A DNA stretch of 58,083 bases from Gammaproteobacteria bacterium (GTDB lineage Bacteria > Pseudomonadota > Gammaproteobacteria > Enterobacterales > Kangiellaceae): assembly GCA_013373545.1 (NCBI GenBank), contig JABXHQ010000028.1, forward strand, positions 1-58,083, read 5' to 3'. A program made the position numbers and the translations under genes. Every line of letters starts with the position of its first letter. Within the stretch, counting starts at the first letter, position 1. Positions 16,281-25,711 of this stretch are shown here, piece by piece. The notes beneath the pieces are model-generated. The model was not told where the DNA came from. It did not search any database and saw only the letters and a program-made list of their open reading frames with translations.

Positions 16281-19151
16281 TTACTTTTGGAAGCTAGCGT
16301 CTGAATGGAACTTTGCCACATCTTCAACGCTGGTTTCATTTTCCATTTTCGCATATGGCTGCTGTTTAAACTTCTGTCCACGTAGCTGAATCGACAAGCG
16401 CGCCGCTTGTGGATTTAACGCTGTTTCTTGATAGAAAGTTTTAATGTCTTGCAAAGTCACTTGCTCCACTTCCGCGATGAGTTTCTCGCGAGTATTAAAA
16501 TCGAAATTCTCATCATACCAATCGCTTAACATTGGACCTTGCTCTTCACCAAGATTTTTTGGCTCTTCGCGCAACTCAATCAAGACACTCGACTTAAGTT
16601 TATTAAACTCGTCCTCAGTCATTTTCGCCAAGACTTTCGCATACTCTTGCTTGAAGCTATCAAATCGAGCCTGCATAGCTGCTACGTCTTTAACCGGTGT
16701 TTGAATGGCAAACGCAATACCCACATAGTCTTTAATATTCGGCGTAATTGCAGTTACCGCATAAGCTAATTGCTCTTCTGTTCGCAAAGTTTCGAAAGTA
16801 TTGGTTTGCAAGTGACTGCGCAATACTCGAGCCTGTGCCTCACGCTTTAGCGTTGGTTCAGGATGAACATGCATATCAAGCACGGCAACATCGGCAACAT
16901 CTAAGTCCTTTTTCAGCGCAACCACTTCACCTTTCTTCGGTTCCCAGTAGCGAGTACGAGTGTAATCCGCTACTTTATGGTTTTCCGGCAGAGTCGCTTT
17001 CACTTGCTCAACAAAGTACTCGATATCACGTTGGTTATAGTTACCGAACGCAAACATTCGAATCTGGTTATTGCTCATTGCTTGCTGCATAAACTCTTTT
17101 AAGTCTGCTGGCTGTAACGATTTTGCGGCAGCAATTAAATCGTCATTGTTATAACCATTACTGGCCACTAACGCACGCATATGTCCGAACAGCTGAGAAA
17201 TCGGGAATTGCTTCTCTTGATTTTTCAAGCCACGTACATAGCGATCCACGGCCTGGTTAAACGCATCGCCTTCAATTTCAAACGCTAAATTCTGTAAGCC
17301 TTTTTTCAACAGCTCAGGTTGTTTATCAGTGAAGCCGCTAACAGAAATTTCCAAACCGTTGCCCGGTGTTAAATTCAACTGCATACCAGCAATTGAAGCT
17401 TCGGTCATTAAGGCGCTCTGTTGCAGTTCGTACAAATCGGCCCAAAGTGAAAATAAAATTTGACCTTTAATATCTTGTTGATTAAGCGGGCTATTAAAGT
17501 AAACACGCATAACCCCTTTCGGTTGCTGCTTAAATTTTTGTGATGGGTACTGCCATACTTTTATACCATCTTTGTTATGCACCAATTGAGGCTTGTCCAT
17601 TTTTAAGTCAGTTGTTTTCAAAACAAATGACTCTGGCAATAAGGTGTTAACTTTAGGTAGCGCTAATTGAAAATCTGACTTACCTTTCCAACTCGCAATC
17701 TCTTTCTTAGGGATATCAACAATTTTATATTTGCCATCATAAAAGTGCATCGATTTATCCGACGGCTCAGATTGACTAACATACCAAATTCTTAGGCGCT
17801 CTGGAGTTAACTGCTGCAATACATTTTGAATCGCTTCAGCATTAAACTCTTGATAAAGGTAAGGCGCAGATATGACCTGATCGACGGGATAATTTTGCAT
17901 CTGAGCGGCTAAGTTTGATACATAACCAAAGGCATTGCCTTTTTCCAAAAATTGGAAACGATTATTTAACGATGTTTTAATTTCCTTAAAGTATTTTTTA
18001 TCGACGCCTTCTTGCTTAACTTTTTCAATGTAGGCAAGAATAACTTGAGTGATTTTCTCACGATGCTTCATACCTTCATCAGTTAAGTCTGCGGCAATTA
18101 AAAACTGTCCATAGTTGCCGTATTGAGTTGGACTCACATTAGCATTCAATGAAGAAATTAAACCTGCTTCTTTTAGTATGTAAGCAGGTGTTCCTGGCAT
18201 TTCACTACCTATCAAGTAACTCAAGTACTCATTTGGTTTTACCGCATATTGCTCACTATTATCTTCAATTGTGAAATCAATCATTAACTGCTTAATATCA
18301 GTATTCGGAACATAGTGAATACGCTTACCACCAAGCTTCGCAAAATCAATTTTATCGGTTACACGCGGTTTATCGATCTTCTTGTTTTTGATTGATGAAA
18401 AGTGCTTCTCGGCGAGTTTACGCATATCCGCTAAAGGAAGGTTACTCACTAATGCAACTTTCATAATGTTTGCAGAGTAATACTGCTGATAAAACTCAAC
18501 GGTTTTCGGATGTAATTTCGCACCTTCTTTATCACTTAAAGTTTCAAGGTTACCAATTAAGAATCGATTAGCGGGATGCTCGCCCATCATCGAGCGGCTT
18601 AGCTTAAACATACCGAAAAAGTCCATTTCACGGCGCATCGACCATTCAGCATTAACAGCATTTTTTTCTTTGTCGGTATATTCAGGGTATAACTTGGGAG
18701 TTTTGAAAAAGTCTGAGAATCGATCTAAAGCTTCATCGTAGGCATCGTTGTTTACTTCAAACATATAGTTAGTGATATCTAACCAAGTGTAAGCATTGGA
18801 AGATCCACCATGCTTACTCATGAACTCGTTGTAACCTTTCGGATCGGGAAAACGCTCAGTTCCCATAAATAACATATGCTCTAAATAATGAGCCATCCCC
18901 TGTTGGGTCATCGGATCATGTAATAGACCAACTCCGACACTCAAGGCTGCAGCCGACTTATCGACGCTTGGGTCGGAAACCAACATTACCATCACGCCAT
19001 TATCAAGCTTGATCGCTTGATAGCTGCGGCTATCGGCGGGGCTCGCTACGATCGGTTGCTCAATAACCTTTGCCGCATAACTGGGCAACACTCCGCCCAC
19101 TGACGTCAGTGCGGCCGCTATCATAAGCATCTTAAACTTGGAGTTTTTCAT
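16281..19151 (-). CDS. M16 family zinc metallopeptidase, pitrilysin/protease III-like
   Basis: The 956-residue protein has a signal peptide (about residues 1-26, ending SYAA) and the inverted zinc motif HYLEH at 88-92. The third ligand, Glu169, lies in NAVNAEWSMRRE, together with Glu162, which is conserved in the family. Four M16 domains are expected over this length, as in E. coli pitrilysin (PtrA) and insulysin, which degrade small peptides inside a closed chamber. The signal peptide places it in the periplasm. It has a single-gene transcription unit with a TATAAT (19198-19203, minus) about 47 bases upstream and the bidirectional terminator downstream. Confidence 0.92.
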   Translation of the reverse strand: MKNSKFKMLMIAAALTSVGGVLPSYAAKVIEQPIVASPADSRSYQAIKLDNGVMVMLVSDPSVDKSAAALSVGVGLLHDPMTQQGMAHYLEHMLFMGTERFPDPKGYNEFMSKHGGSSNAYTWLDITNYMFEVNNDAYDEALDRFSDFFKTPKLYPEYTDKEKNAVNAEWSMRREMDFFGMFKLSRSMMGEHPANRFLIGNLETLSDKEGAKLHPKTVEFYQQYYSANIMKVALVSNLPLADMRKLAEKHFSSIKNKKIDKPRVTDKIDFAKLGGKRIHYVPNTDIKQLMIDFTIEDNSEQYAVKPNEYLSYLIGSEMPGTPAYILKEAGLISSLNANVSPTQYGNYGQFLIAADLTDEGMKHREKITQVILAYIEKVKQEGVDKKYFKEIKTSLNNRFQFLEKGNAFGYVSNLAAQMQNYPVDQVISAPYLYQEFNAEAIQNVLQQLTPERLRIWYVSQSEPSDKSMHFYDGKYKIVDIPKKEIASWKGKSDFQLALPKVNTLLPESFVLKTTDLKMDKPQLVHNKDGIKVWQYPSQKFKQQPKGVMRVYFNSPLNQQDIKGQILFSLWADLYELQQSALMTEASIAGMQLNLTPGNGLEISVSGFTDKQPELLKKGLQNLAFEIEGDAFNQAVDRYVRGLKNQEKQFPISQLFGHMRALVASNGYNNDDLIAAAKSLQPADLKEFMQQAMSNNQIRMFAFGNYNQRDIEYFVEQVKATLPENHKVADYTRTRYWEPKKGEVVALKKDLDVADVAVLDMHVHPEPTLKREAQARVLRSHLQTNTFETLRTEEQLAYAVTAITPNIKDYVGIAFAIQTPVKDVAAMQARFDSFKQEYAKVLAKMTEDEFNKLKSSVLIELREEPKNLGEEQGPMLSDWYDENFDFNTREKLIAEVEQVTLQDIKTFYQETALNPQAARLSIQLRGQKFKQQPYAKMENETSVEDVAKFHSDASFQK

Positions 19152-19308
19152 AAATTTATCGTCCTCAATAAATTCTAATAAGTATCATCGCCGAAGTATT
19201 ATAAAGATACTCGCTTGGATAAAGTTCAGACAATTGTTTCCGGATGTAAACAGTGGTAGGGCAAGCATCGGTAATATTACCTAAGCCCGCCCGAGGCTCA
19301 TGACTCGG

Positions 19309-19983
19309 TTAATAAGTCACAGGACTGAAAGGGATATCTGGGCGGTTATCGGCACTGGTTGCAAACAAGTGATATATTTTATTCAAGTCTTGGCGGCTAC
19401 GCTGAGTCACCCCAAGATCTTTAACTAGCCCGTCCTCTAAGCCGTAGATCCACCCATGAATCGATAAAGGTTGGCCACGATCCCACGCATGCTGAGCGAC
19501 TTTAGTCTTAGCAATATTATACACTTGAGTAATCACGTTTAGCTCACAAAGTCGGTTGACGCGATCGTGCTCACTCAATTCAGCCAACTTCTGCTCATTA
19601 TTAAAGTAAACATCACGAATATTGGTCAACCACGCGTCAGCCAAACCAACTTCGTTTTCACCCATAGCGGCTCGGACTCCACCACAGCCATAGTGACCAC
19701 AAACAATGACATGCTTAACTTTTAAAACCTCTACCGCAAACTGGAGTACCGACATGCAGTTAAAGTCAGTATGCACGACAACATTCGCGATATTTCGGTG
19801 GACGAACAGCTCCCCTGGCGCCAGTCCCACCACTTGATTGGCGGGCACCCTTGAGTCGGAGCAGCCGATCCACAAGTACTCTGGTTTTTGTTGCTGTGAC
19901 AAACGCTTAAAATAATCAGGGTCTTCTTCGACCATGTTGTTTGCCCAAGCAATGTTATTGTCTATTAAGTTTTGAATCGACAT
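19309..19983 (-). CDS. can: Beta-class carbonic anhydrase
   Basis: The 224-residue cytosolic enzyme interconverts CO2 and bicarbonate. The zinc ligands Cys41, His97 and Cys100 are all present (GCSDSRVPA; CGHYGCGG), with the Asp43/Arg45 catalytic dyad. Length and sequence match the Can group of Gammaproteobacteria. It stands alone, divergent from the orphan gene to its right. The SulP carrier 4 kb away is a possible functional partner for inorganic carbon supply, but they do not share a transcript. Confidence 0.95.
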   Translation of the reverse strand: MSIQNLIDNNIAWANNMVEEDPDYFKRLSQQQKPEYLWIGCSDSRVPANQVVGLAPGELFVHRNIANVVVHTDFNCMSVLQFAVEVLKVKHVIVCGHYGCGGVRAAMGENEVGLADAWLTNIRDVYFNNEQKLAELSEHDRVNRLCELNVITQVYNIAKTKVAQHAWDRGQPLSIHGWIYGLEDGLVKDLGVTQRSRQDLNKIYHLFATSADNRPDIPFSPVTY

Positions 19984-20139
19984 GAGTTACCCGAATATTG
20001 CAAATTAGCCGTCAAGTTTGAACGCTCACGTGCTAATATTCAAGCAAAAGGTCACAGGTTCAACCAATAACGAAAGCCGCTAATGACGAGACATCTAGGC
20101 AAAATTCACCTAATGTAAGGGCACGCTAGAGAAATAGCT

Positions 20140-21351
20140 ATGAACAAACATCAAGCCTTACCAAAGCTCATGGTCGCCGTATTGCTTATCTTAATGGCAG
20201 CCGCCTACTTTTGGCATATGCAGCGCACCACCGCTGCGGCCACCGAGCCTCCTTCTGTACAATCAACTACACCGAATCAACCACCAATAACCACAACCGC
20301 AAACGAATCCACCGCGGAGGAGACACCGGCACAGCGCACACTGCTCTCTATTGAAACCATTACCTTTCCCCACGTCGATGATGTACCTTTCGACTATTTT
20401 GGCGTTTTTCGTCATACCTTTCGTAATCTCGAGTTGCCACAAGGATTACTCACTTTCATTTTGACCGCCGATTTGGTTCCTGCGGTCGAGTTACTCAAAA
20501 GTGAACCCGCCAGTCCCGACTACCATATTGCGATTGAAACGATTGCCTTGGGCTGTTCTGCGGTAAAGTATGAAAACGAATATTTAGCTCAAGAAACACA
20601 GCTTGATGAAAATGATTTGGGGGCTCTAACCGTCAATGAGCAAAACTTCTTTATTCAATATCATCAGCGCCGAATCGACAACACGTTAAAGCTGTATAAA
20701 AGTTGCCTTGATTTAGAAATGGCCGTGCCGCTCAACTTAGAACAAAGGCGTAAACAACTAAGCCAGCTTAATGATAGTGCTTTTGCTAGTTTGGTAAGCC
20801 AAGTGCAAGATATCAAAAAAGAACAAGCCACGATTTTGATTGAGAAAACTTATCAAGAACGACCTTCACACTTTATTGCAAACTTGCTTTTATTCGCCTA
20901 TTTGAGCAGCGATGATCCCATGCGTATTTCCGATGCCGTTACACTTCTAGCCCAACGTGAAGATTTCGATCCTACGATTTATGTTGCCATTGCTGATTGT
21001 TTAGATGAAAACTGTCAAGAGTTTGCAAAAGTTAATCCGAACAAAGAATACTGGTTGAAACAAGCGGCGATTACCGGCTCATTTGAAGCGATAAGAAAGT
21101 TAAGTGCTTTATACCGAGCAGAAAATGACTGGCGTGAGAGCTTTGCCTGGCGTCGATATCAACTCGCACTTATGCAAAAAGGCTGTTATGCCGCTGCCGA
21201 AATGTATTTTTATGACTACTTAAAAACCAAAAACTTCCTCAACGAAGTACGCAGCAATCTCAATAATGAGGCCTATCTTGAGGCGCTCGAGCTGGCGAAC
21301 AGTCTCTACCTAGAACACTTTGAAGCGGCTCGGGGTTGGCTCGAATGTTAA
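20140..21351 (+). CDS. Uncharacterised membrane-anchored protein with helical repeat region
   Basis: I do not recognise this 403-residue protein. It has one N-terminal transmembrane segment (about residues 9-26) and a Thr/Pro/Glu-rich linker (27-70). A long helical domain follows, rich in Leu, Ala, Tyr and Glu, with Cys residues near 131, 188, 287, 292, 348 and the terminal Cys403. The segment KEYWLKQAAITGSFEAIRKL and the following A-rich helices look like Sel1/TPR-type repeats. The topology places the main domain in the periplasm. Possible roles include a scaffold or envelope assembly protein. It lies 42 bases upstream of rsmF and may share its mRNA. Confidence 0.7.
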   Translation: MNKHQALPKLMVAVLLILMAAAYFWHMQRTTAAATEPPSVQSTTPNQPPITTTANESTAEETPAQRTLLSIETITFPHVDDVPFDYFGVFRHTFRNLELPQGLLTFILTADLVPAVELLKSEPASPDYHIAIETIALGCSAVKYENEYLAQETQLDENDLGALTVNEQNFFIQYHQRRIDNTLKLYKSCLDLEMAVPLNLEQRRKQLSQLNDSAFASLVSQVQDIKKEQATILIEKTYQERPSHFIANLLLFAYLSSDDPMRISDAVTLLAQREDFDPTIYVAIADCLDENCQEFAKVNPNKEYWLKQAAITGSFEAIRKLSALYRAENDWRESFAWRRYQLALMQKGCYAAAEMYFYDYLKTKNFLNEVRSNLNNEAYLEALELANSLYLEHFEAARGWLEC

Positions 21352-21393
21352 AGACGATTACAATAACTTTCGTTTTTCAAAAGATTTAGCGCA

Positions 21394-22818
21394 ATGGCGG
21401 CCTTACCTCAAGCATTTATTGACCATATTCAGCAGCAACAAAATTTTTCCGCCACTGAAATGGAACAGTTTTGTCAGCTATCGGCGCAACCACTACGCAA
21501 ATCAGTTCGCTTTAATCGAAATAAAATATCCTTAGCTGAATTTCATCAGCTTGCACAGCAACTCGCCTGGACGCTCGAACCAATCCCATGGTGCAACGAA
21601 GGCTTCTGGATTTCGCCAAAAGACCCACAAATGGAACACACGCTGGGTAATCATGTTGAGCATCTACAAGGACTTTTTTATATTCAAGAATCAAGTTCAA
21701 TGCTGCCGGTAAAAGTTATCGAGCATTTTGCGCCAGAGGCGCAAATATTATTGGATATGGCCGCGGCACCGGGATCGAAAACGACTCAGCTCGCCGGCCA
21801 CTTTATTGCTCCGGCTGCCATTGTCGCGAATGAACTCTCGTCATCTCGTATTAAAGGTTTACATGCCAATATACAACGCTGTGGTATTGATAATGTAATA
21901 TTAACTCATCAAGATGGTCGTATTTTAGGAGAGCAACTTAACGCTACATTTGATGCTATTTTACTCGATGCTCCCTGCGGCGGCGAAGGTACGGTGCGCA
22001 AAGATCCTGATGCAATGAAAAATTGGTCGACCCAAGCATTGCATACCATTTCCGAAGTACAAAAGGCTTTAATCGAAAGTGCTTATCTGGCACTTAAGCC
22101 TGGCGGTCTATTAGTTTATTCAACGTGTACCCTATCGTTTGAAGAAAACCAGTTTGTCTGCCAGCATTTACTCGAGCGCCATCAAGACATGTCAGCTATC
22201 GACCTCAAACAATGCTTTGCGGATGCATCACGCTGTATAACGCCCGAGGGATTCTTGCATGTTTTTCCGCATATTTATAACTCCGAAGGCTTCTTCGTTG
22301 CCGCTTTCCGTAAAGCAGGTGAAATGAAGGTAACGCCACCATTGGAAGCGCCGAAAAAGTGGCCCTATCGACGCGCTAGCCAAAAACTTTGCCAACAGCT
22401 CAAACCGGTCTTTCAGCATCTCGGCTTTGAGTCGTCGAATTTCTTCGATAACCTTTGGAGTCGCGACGATACACTTTGGTATTTCCCAGCAGTCACAACA
22501 ACCATTGCCAGCCAAATAAAAATTCAGCGCAGCGGTATTAAAGTGGCGGAAATCCATCGTAGCGGCATTCGCTTGGCACATGATTTTATTATTGCGTTTG
22601 CAACCGATTTCTCCCAACCAAAATTGGAACTTAGCGCCGAACTAGCACGCGACTATCTTCGCGGCGTTGATTTGCGCGTACCTGATGCAATACCGGAAAA
22701 CTATGAGCGAGTCGCTTTTTATCGAGGTCAACCTCTTGGCTTAGTAAAATCACTGAAAGGTAAACTAAAAAACCGCTTGCCGCGACCACTAGTGCGCGAC
22801 AACCCGATTTTCAAATAG
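21394..22818 (+). CDS. rsmF: 16S rRNA m5C1407 methyltransferase RsmF
   Basis: The 474-residue protein has the NOL1/NOP2/Sun SAM-dependent fold. The SAM-binding motif DMAAAPGSKTTQLA is near residue 128, DAPCGGEGTVRKDPDA (motif IV, PC) near 195, and STCTLSFEENQ (motif VI, TC) near 245. The two motif cysteines provide the catalytic nucleophile and the release residue. A C-terminal extension of about 170 residues containing the RNA-recognition part distinguishes RsmF (YebU) from RsmB, and the N-terminus MAALPQAFIDHI also fits. It methylates C1407 in the decoding region of 16S rRNA. The start is the first ATG in frame. Confidence 0.9.
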   Translation: MAALPQAFIDHIQQQQNFSATEMEQFCQLSAQPLRKSVRFNRNKISLAEFHQLAQQLAWTLEPIPWCNEGFWISPKDPQMEHTLGNHVEHLQGLFYIQESSSMLPVKVIEHFAPEAQILLDMAAAPGSKTTQLAGHFIAPAAIVANELSSSRIKGLHANIQRCGIDNVILTHQDGRILGEQLNATFDAILLDAPCGGEGTVRKDPDAMKNWSTQALHTISEVQKALIESAYLALKPGGLLVYSTCTLSFEENQFVCQHLLERHQDMSAIDLKQCFADASRCITPEGFLHVFPHIYNSEGFFVAAFRKAGEMKVTPPLEAPKKWPYRRASQKLCQQLKPVFQHLGFESSNFFDNLWSRDDTLWYFPAVTTTIASQIKIQRSGIKVAEIHRSGIRLAHDFIIAFATDFSQPKLELSAELARDYLRGVDLRVPDAIPENYERVAFYRGQPLGLVKSLKGKLKNRLPRPLVRDNPIFK

Positions 22819-22877
22819 CTCGATATTTCACTTAACTCTTCTATACTTGGGATACCGCCCATCTAACTCGCTTCAAA

Positions 22878-25130
22878 ATGGTATCGTCTCGCACTAAGCT
22901 TGTGTTGCTTTTTATAGCGGTGATCACCGCCGGAATTGTTTTGTCATATGTTATTTACTGGCAAGGTCAGTTAATAAAAAATAATAATACTGTCTTGCTG
23001 AAAGATCATATTCCGGTCCTGACCGCCGTGTCGCAAATTGAACAGGCGCTCAGCGAACATGAGCGTATTTGTTATGAGTTTTATGCCACCCAAGACAGTG
23101 CCATTTTTAATGAGAATCTGACCCACAACTTTTCTTCAATACATTCAAATATTACTGAGCTCGACGCGCATCCTATCGATCATGAAGTACTTGCCCGACT
23201 TGTCGACTATATTGAGCAACAAGCCAAAATTGCCGAATCATTAGAATTTGAACTGACTCAAGGTTCATATCCACAACAATGGGATAACGCGCGTGCTTTG
23301 TTGGCTGAAATGACTGATCTTGGCAATATGGCGCGACCACAACTGGCCATTTTGGCCCGCCAAGTTGAACTCGATTTAGCCAATCAGCAAAGTATTAGTG
23401 CCGTGCAGTTAGATCGAATGTCAATTTGGGTATTCTGTTACGCAATGGTTATGATTGTGCTCGCAGTGTTTGCCGCCGTCCACCTGTCAAATTTGAGCAA
23501 AGACGCACTCGAGAAGCGCAAGTTAGCTTTATTTGCTGAGCGTAATCCTAATGCTGTGTTTAGTTTAACTTGGCAGGGTGACATCAGTTACGTAAATCCA
23601 ACGGCTGAAATGATCGATAATGCCATTCATATCCAATTGATTGAACAGTATGCCAAACCAAAGATCGAACGACTCAAGCAACAAAGCAACCGTTATGTCA
23701 CCTGGACCTGTGAGTTTGGAACTCGGGTTTTTCATGCTACATTACATCAGCATCGAGATATAGAAGCCTATACCCTTTACCTTGAGGATATTACCGAGCG
23801 TCATCAAGCACAGCAAGATTTGGCGTTTCTAGCGTTTCACGATCCTTTAACCGAGTTGCCGAATCGACAAAGAATGGAGGCCGATGGCAAACAGCTATTG
23901 AGCCAAGCCGGTCCCGAAACACTCTGTGCCATTGTGCTCGGCATCGATCGCTTCAGCCTAATCACCAGCACTCATGGCTATCAAGTGGGGGATGAAATAT
24001 TACTAACCGTTAAGCAGCGCTTATCAGAAAGCCTGCCGACACACTCAACAAAAGTCCAAGCAAACTTATATCGCTTTACTGGAACTAAATTTATTATTTT
24101 GGTTCAGGCCAATTCAATTCAATCTTGGATCACTCAAATTACTGAGGAGATACGGCACAGCCTACTGCATTTCATTGCCAACAGTCATGGCCATTTCTAT
24201 TTATCAGTTTCACAAGGCGTCGCGATTAATGATGCGGCCACCGATAAGTTTGAAAAACTGTTACAAAATGCCGATATTGCCTATACCCATGCTCGCAAAG
24301 AAGGTGGTAATCGAGTGATCACCTACAGTCCAGTAATGCGAGAGCAGGAAGTTGAATGGCTCGCAATGGAGGTTGACTTAAGATTAGCGAACGAGAATCG
24401 TCAGTTTCAGTTAGCATTCCAACCAAAGATTCAAACTCATGCATTATCAATCCAAGGCGTTGAAGCATTGATCCGCTGGCAGCATCCAGAAAAAGGATTT
24501 ATTTCACCGGCTGATTTTATTCCTGTGGCAGAACAAAGTGGATTGATCATTGAAATTGGAGAATGGATCATTGAGACGGTCTGTCAACACTTAAGCTTGT
24601 GGAATCAATCAAGTAAACGTTCTCTTAGTTGCGCTATTAATATTTCACCGTTGCAGTTTTTACATCATAATTTTCTAACTACATTAGACAGCGCCGTCGC
24701 AAAATACGCTATTTCGCCCGCCATGCTTGAGCTGGAAATCACCGAAGGTGTATTAATGCATGATATCGAAACATCGATTGCGCTACTGAACAACCTCCAT
24801 CAGCGCGGGTTTAAGATTTCGATTGATGATTTTGGCACTGGCTATTCATCATTATCATATTTAAAATTATTTTCACTCGACACATTAAAGATCGATAAGT
24901 CGTTCATCGATAATATCTGTCAAGTTGAAGCGGACCGCGCCATTGTTAAAACCATCATCGATCTCGCGAAACACTTAAATCTATCAGTCGTCGCGGAAGG
25001 AGTTGAAAGCTTTGAGCAATATCAATTATTAGCTGACTATGGTTGTGATGAAATTCAGGGCTATTACTTTAGCAAACCAATATCCAGTGACGAGCTGCTG
25101 AGTTTTTCAGTGCCCCAGCAGCCGCATTAA
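22878..25130 (+). CDS. Membrane-bound degenerate GGDEF / EAL protein, probable c-di-GMP phosphodiesterase
   Basis: The 750-residue protein has a transmembrane helix (about 7-28), a periplasmic sensor region to about 185, and a second helix (about 185-205). A PAS-like segment (215-310), a GGDEF domain (about 320-480) and an EAL domain (about 490-745) follow. The GGDEF signature is lost (TGTKF instead of GGDEF), so no cyclase activity is expected. The EAL domain is intact: EALIRW, IDDFGTGYSSLSYL, KIDKSF and AEGVE carry the metal and substrate residues. It should therefore hydrolyse c-di-GMP in response to a periplasmic signal. No clear ribosome binding site precedes the ATG. Confidence 0.88.
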   Translation: MVSSRTKLVLLFIAVITAGIVLSYVIYWQGQLIKNNNTVLLKDHIPVLTAVSQIEQALSEHERICYEFYATQDSAIFNENLTHNFSSIHSNITELDAHPIDHEVLARLVDYIEQQAKIAESLEFELTQGSYPQQWDNARALLAEMTDLGNMARPQLAILARQVELDLANQQSISAVQLDRMSIWVFCYAMVMIVLAVFAAVHLSNLSKDALEKRKLALFAERNPNAVFSLTWQGDISYVNPTAEMIDNAIHIQLIEQYAKPKIERLKQQSNRYVTWTCEFGTRVFHATLHQHRDIEAYTLYLEDITERHQAQQDLAFLAFHDPLTELPNRQRMEADGKQLLSQAGPETLCAIVLGIDRFSLITSTHGYQVGDEILLTVKQRLSESLPTHSTKVQANLYRFTGTKFIILVQANSIQSWITQITEEIRHSLLHFIANSHGHFYLSVSQGVAINDAATDKFEKLLQNADIAYTHARKEGGNRVITYSPVMREQEVEWLAMEVDLRLANENRQFQLAFQPKIQTHALSIQGVEALIRWQHPEKGFISPADFIPVAEQSGLIIEIGEWIIETVCQHLSLWNQSSKRSLSCAINISPLQFLHHNFLTTLDSAVAKYAISPAMLELEITEGVLMHDIETSIALLNNLHQRGFKISIDDFGTGYSSLSYLKLFSLDTLKIDKSFIDNICQVEADRAIVKTIIDLAKHLNLSVVAEGVESFEQYQLLADYGCDEIQGYYFSKPISSDELLSFSVPQQPH

Positions 25131-25140
25131 TCAGAACCGA

Positions 25141-25680
25141 TTAACTCTCAACACGCTGTTTTAAATTTGCCAATCCTTGTTCAAAATCAGGTCCCATTAA
25201 TTGGTCAATAAATAAGACAAAGTAACGTCCAACAATGTCGTCCTTAACATCACCTTGATCACGCCAAGTCACTAGCGTGACAGTTTGATTATTCGCAGTC
25301 GTTTTTTGGGTTAAGATGACTTCACCGACTGATTGCATTTCCATTTCGGGAAAAATCAAATCGTACTGAATCCGCGCCTCGTCCACTTGGGTTAGAATCA
25401 TCGTTCCAGAGCCTTGACTTTCACTAGTCCACTGCGACTGATGGCCTACGGTTGCCGCTGTTCCCTGATAGCTTAATTGCATATTGGGATCGCGTTGAAA
25501 CCAAACGCCCCATTCAGACCAGCGTTCAAAATTATTAACTAATGGCATTACCGCTGAAGCCGGAGCTGCAATTTCGATTTGCCGTTCCACTTGGTATTTC
25601 GATGGTAAAAAATAGCCCGCGGCATAAACACCCACGAGTAAAACAATCACTGTTACAACCGTAATTTTTAACCCTTTCAC
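25141..25680 (-). CDS. SRPBCC-fold protein with N-terminal membrane anchor
   Basis: The 179-residue protein has one hydrophobic N-terminal helix (about residues 4-25). The rest follows the START/Bet v1 (polyketide cyclase) pattern: VERQIEIAAPASAVMPLVNNFERWSEW, central strands, and a long C-terminal helix QGLANLKQRVES. Proteins of this fold bind hydrophobic ligands; the ligand here is unknown. The gene follows gspB by 31 bases on the same strand, so it may belong to that transcript, though a role in secretion is not implied by the fold. Confidence 0.75.
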   Translation of the reverse strand: MKGLKITVVTVIVLLVGVYAAGYFLPSKYQVERQIEIAAPASAVMPLVNNFERWSEWGVWFQRDPNMQLSYQGTAATVGHQSQWTSESQGSGTMILTQVDEARIQYDLIFPEMEMQSVGEVILTQKTTANNQTVTLVTWRDQGDVKDDIVGRYFVLFIDQLMGPDFEQGLANLKQRVES

Positions 25681-25711
25681 GCTTAACTCCTATTTGCCAC
25701 CTGGCACATTA

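Noticed and set aside
24472-24500. Near-identical stretch shared with 52595-52623
   Set aside because: This is the conserved EAL motif (LIRWQHPEKG) coded with similar codons in two phosphodiesterases, not a mobile repeat.
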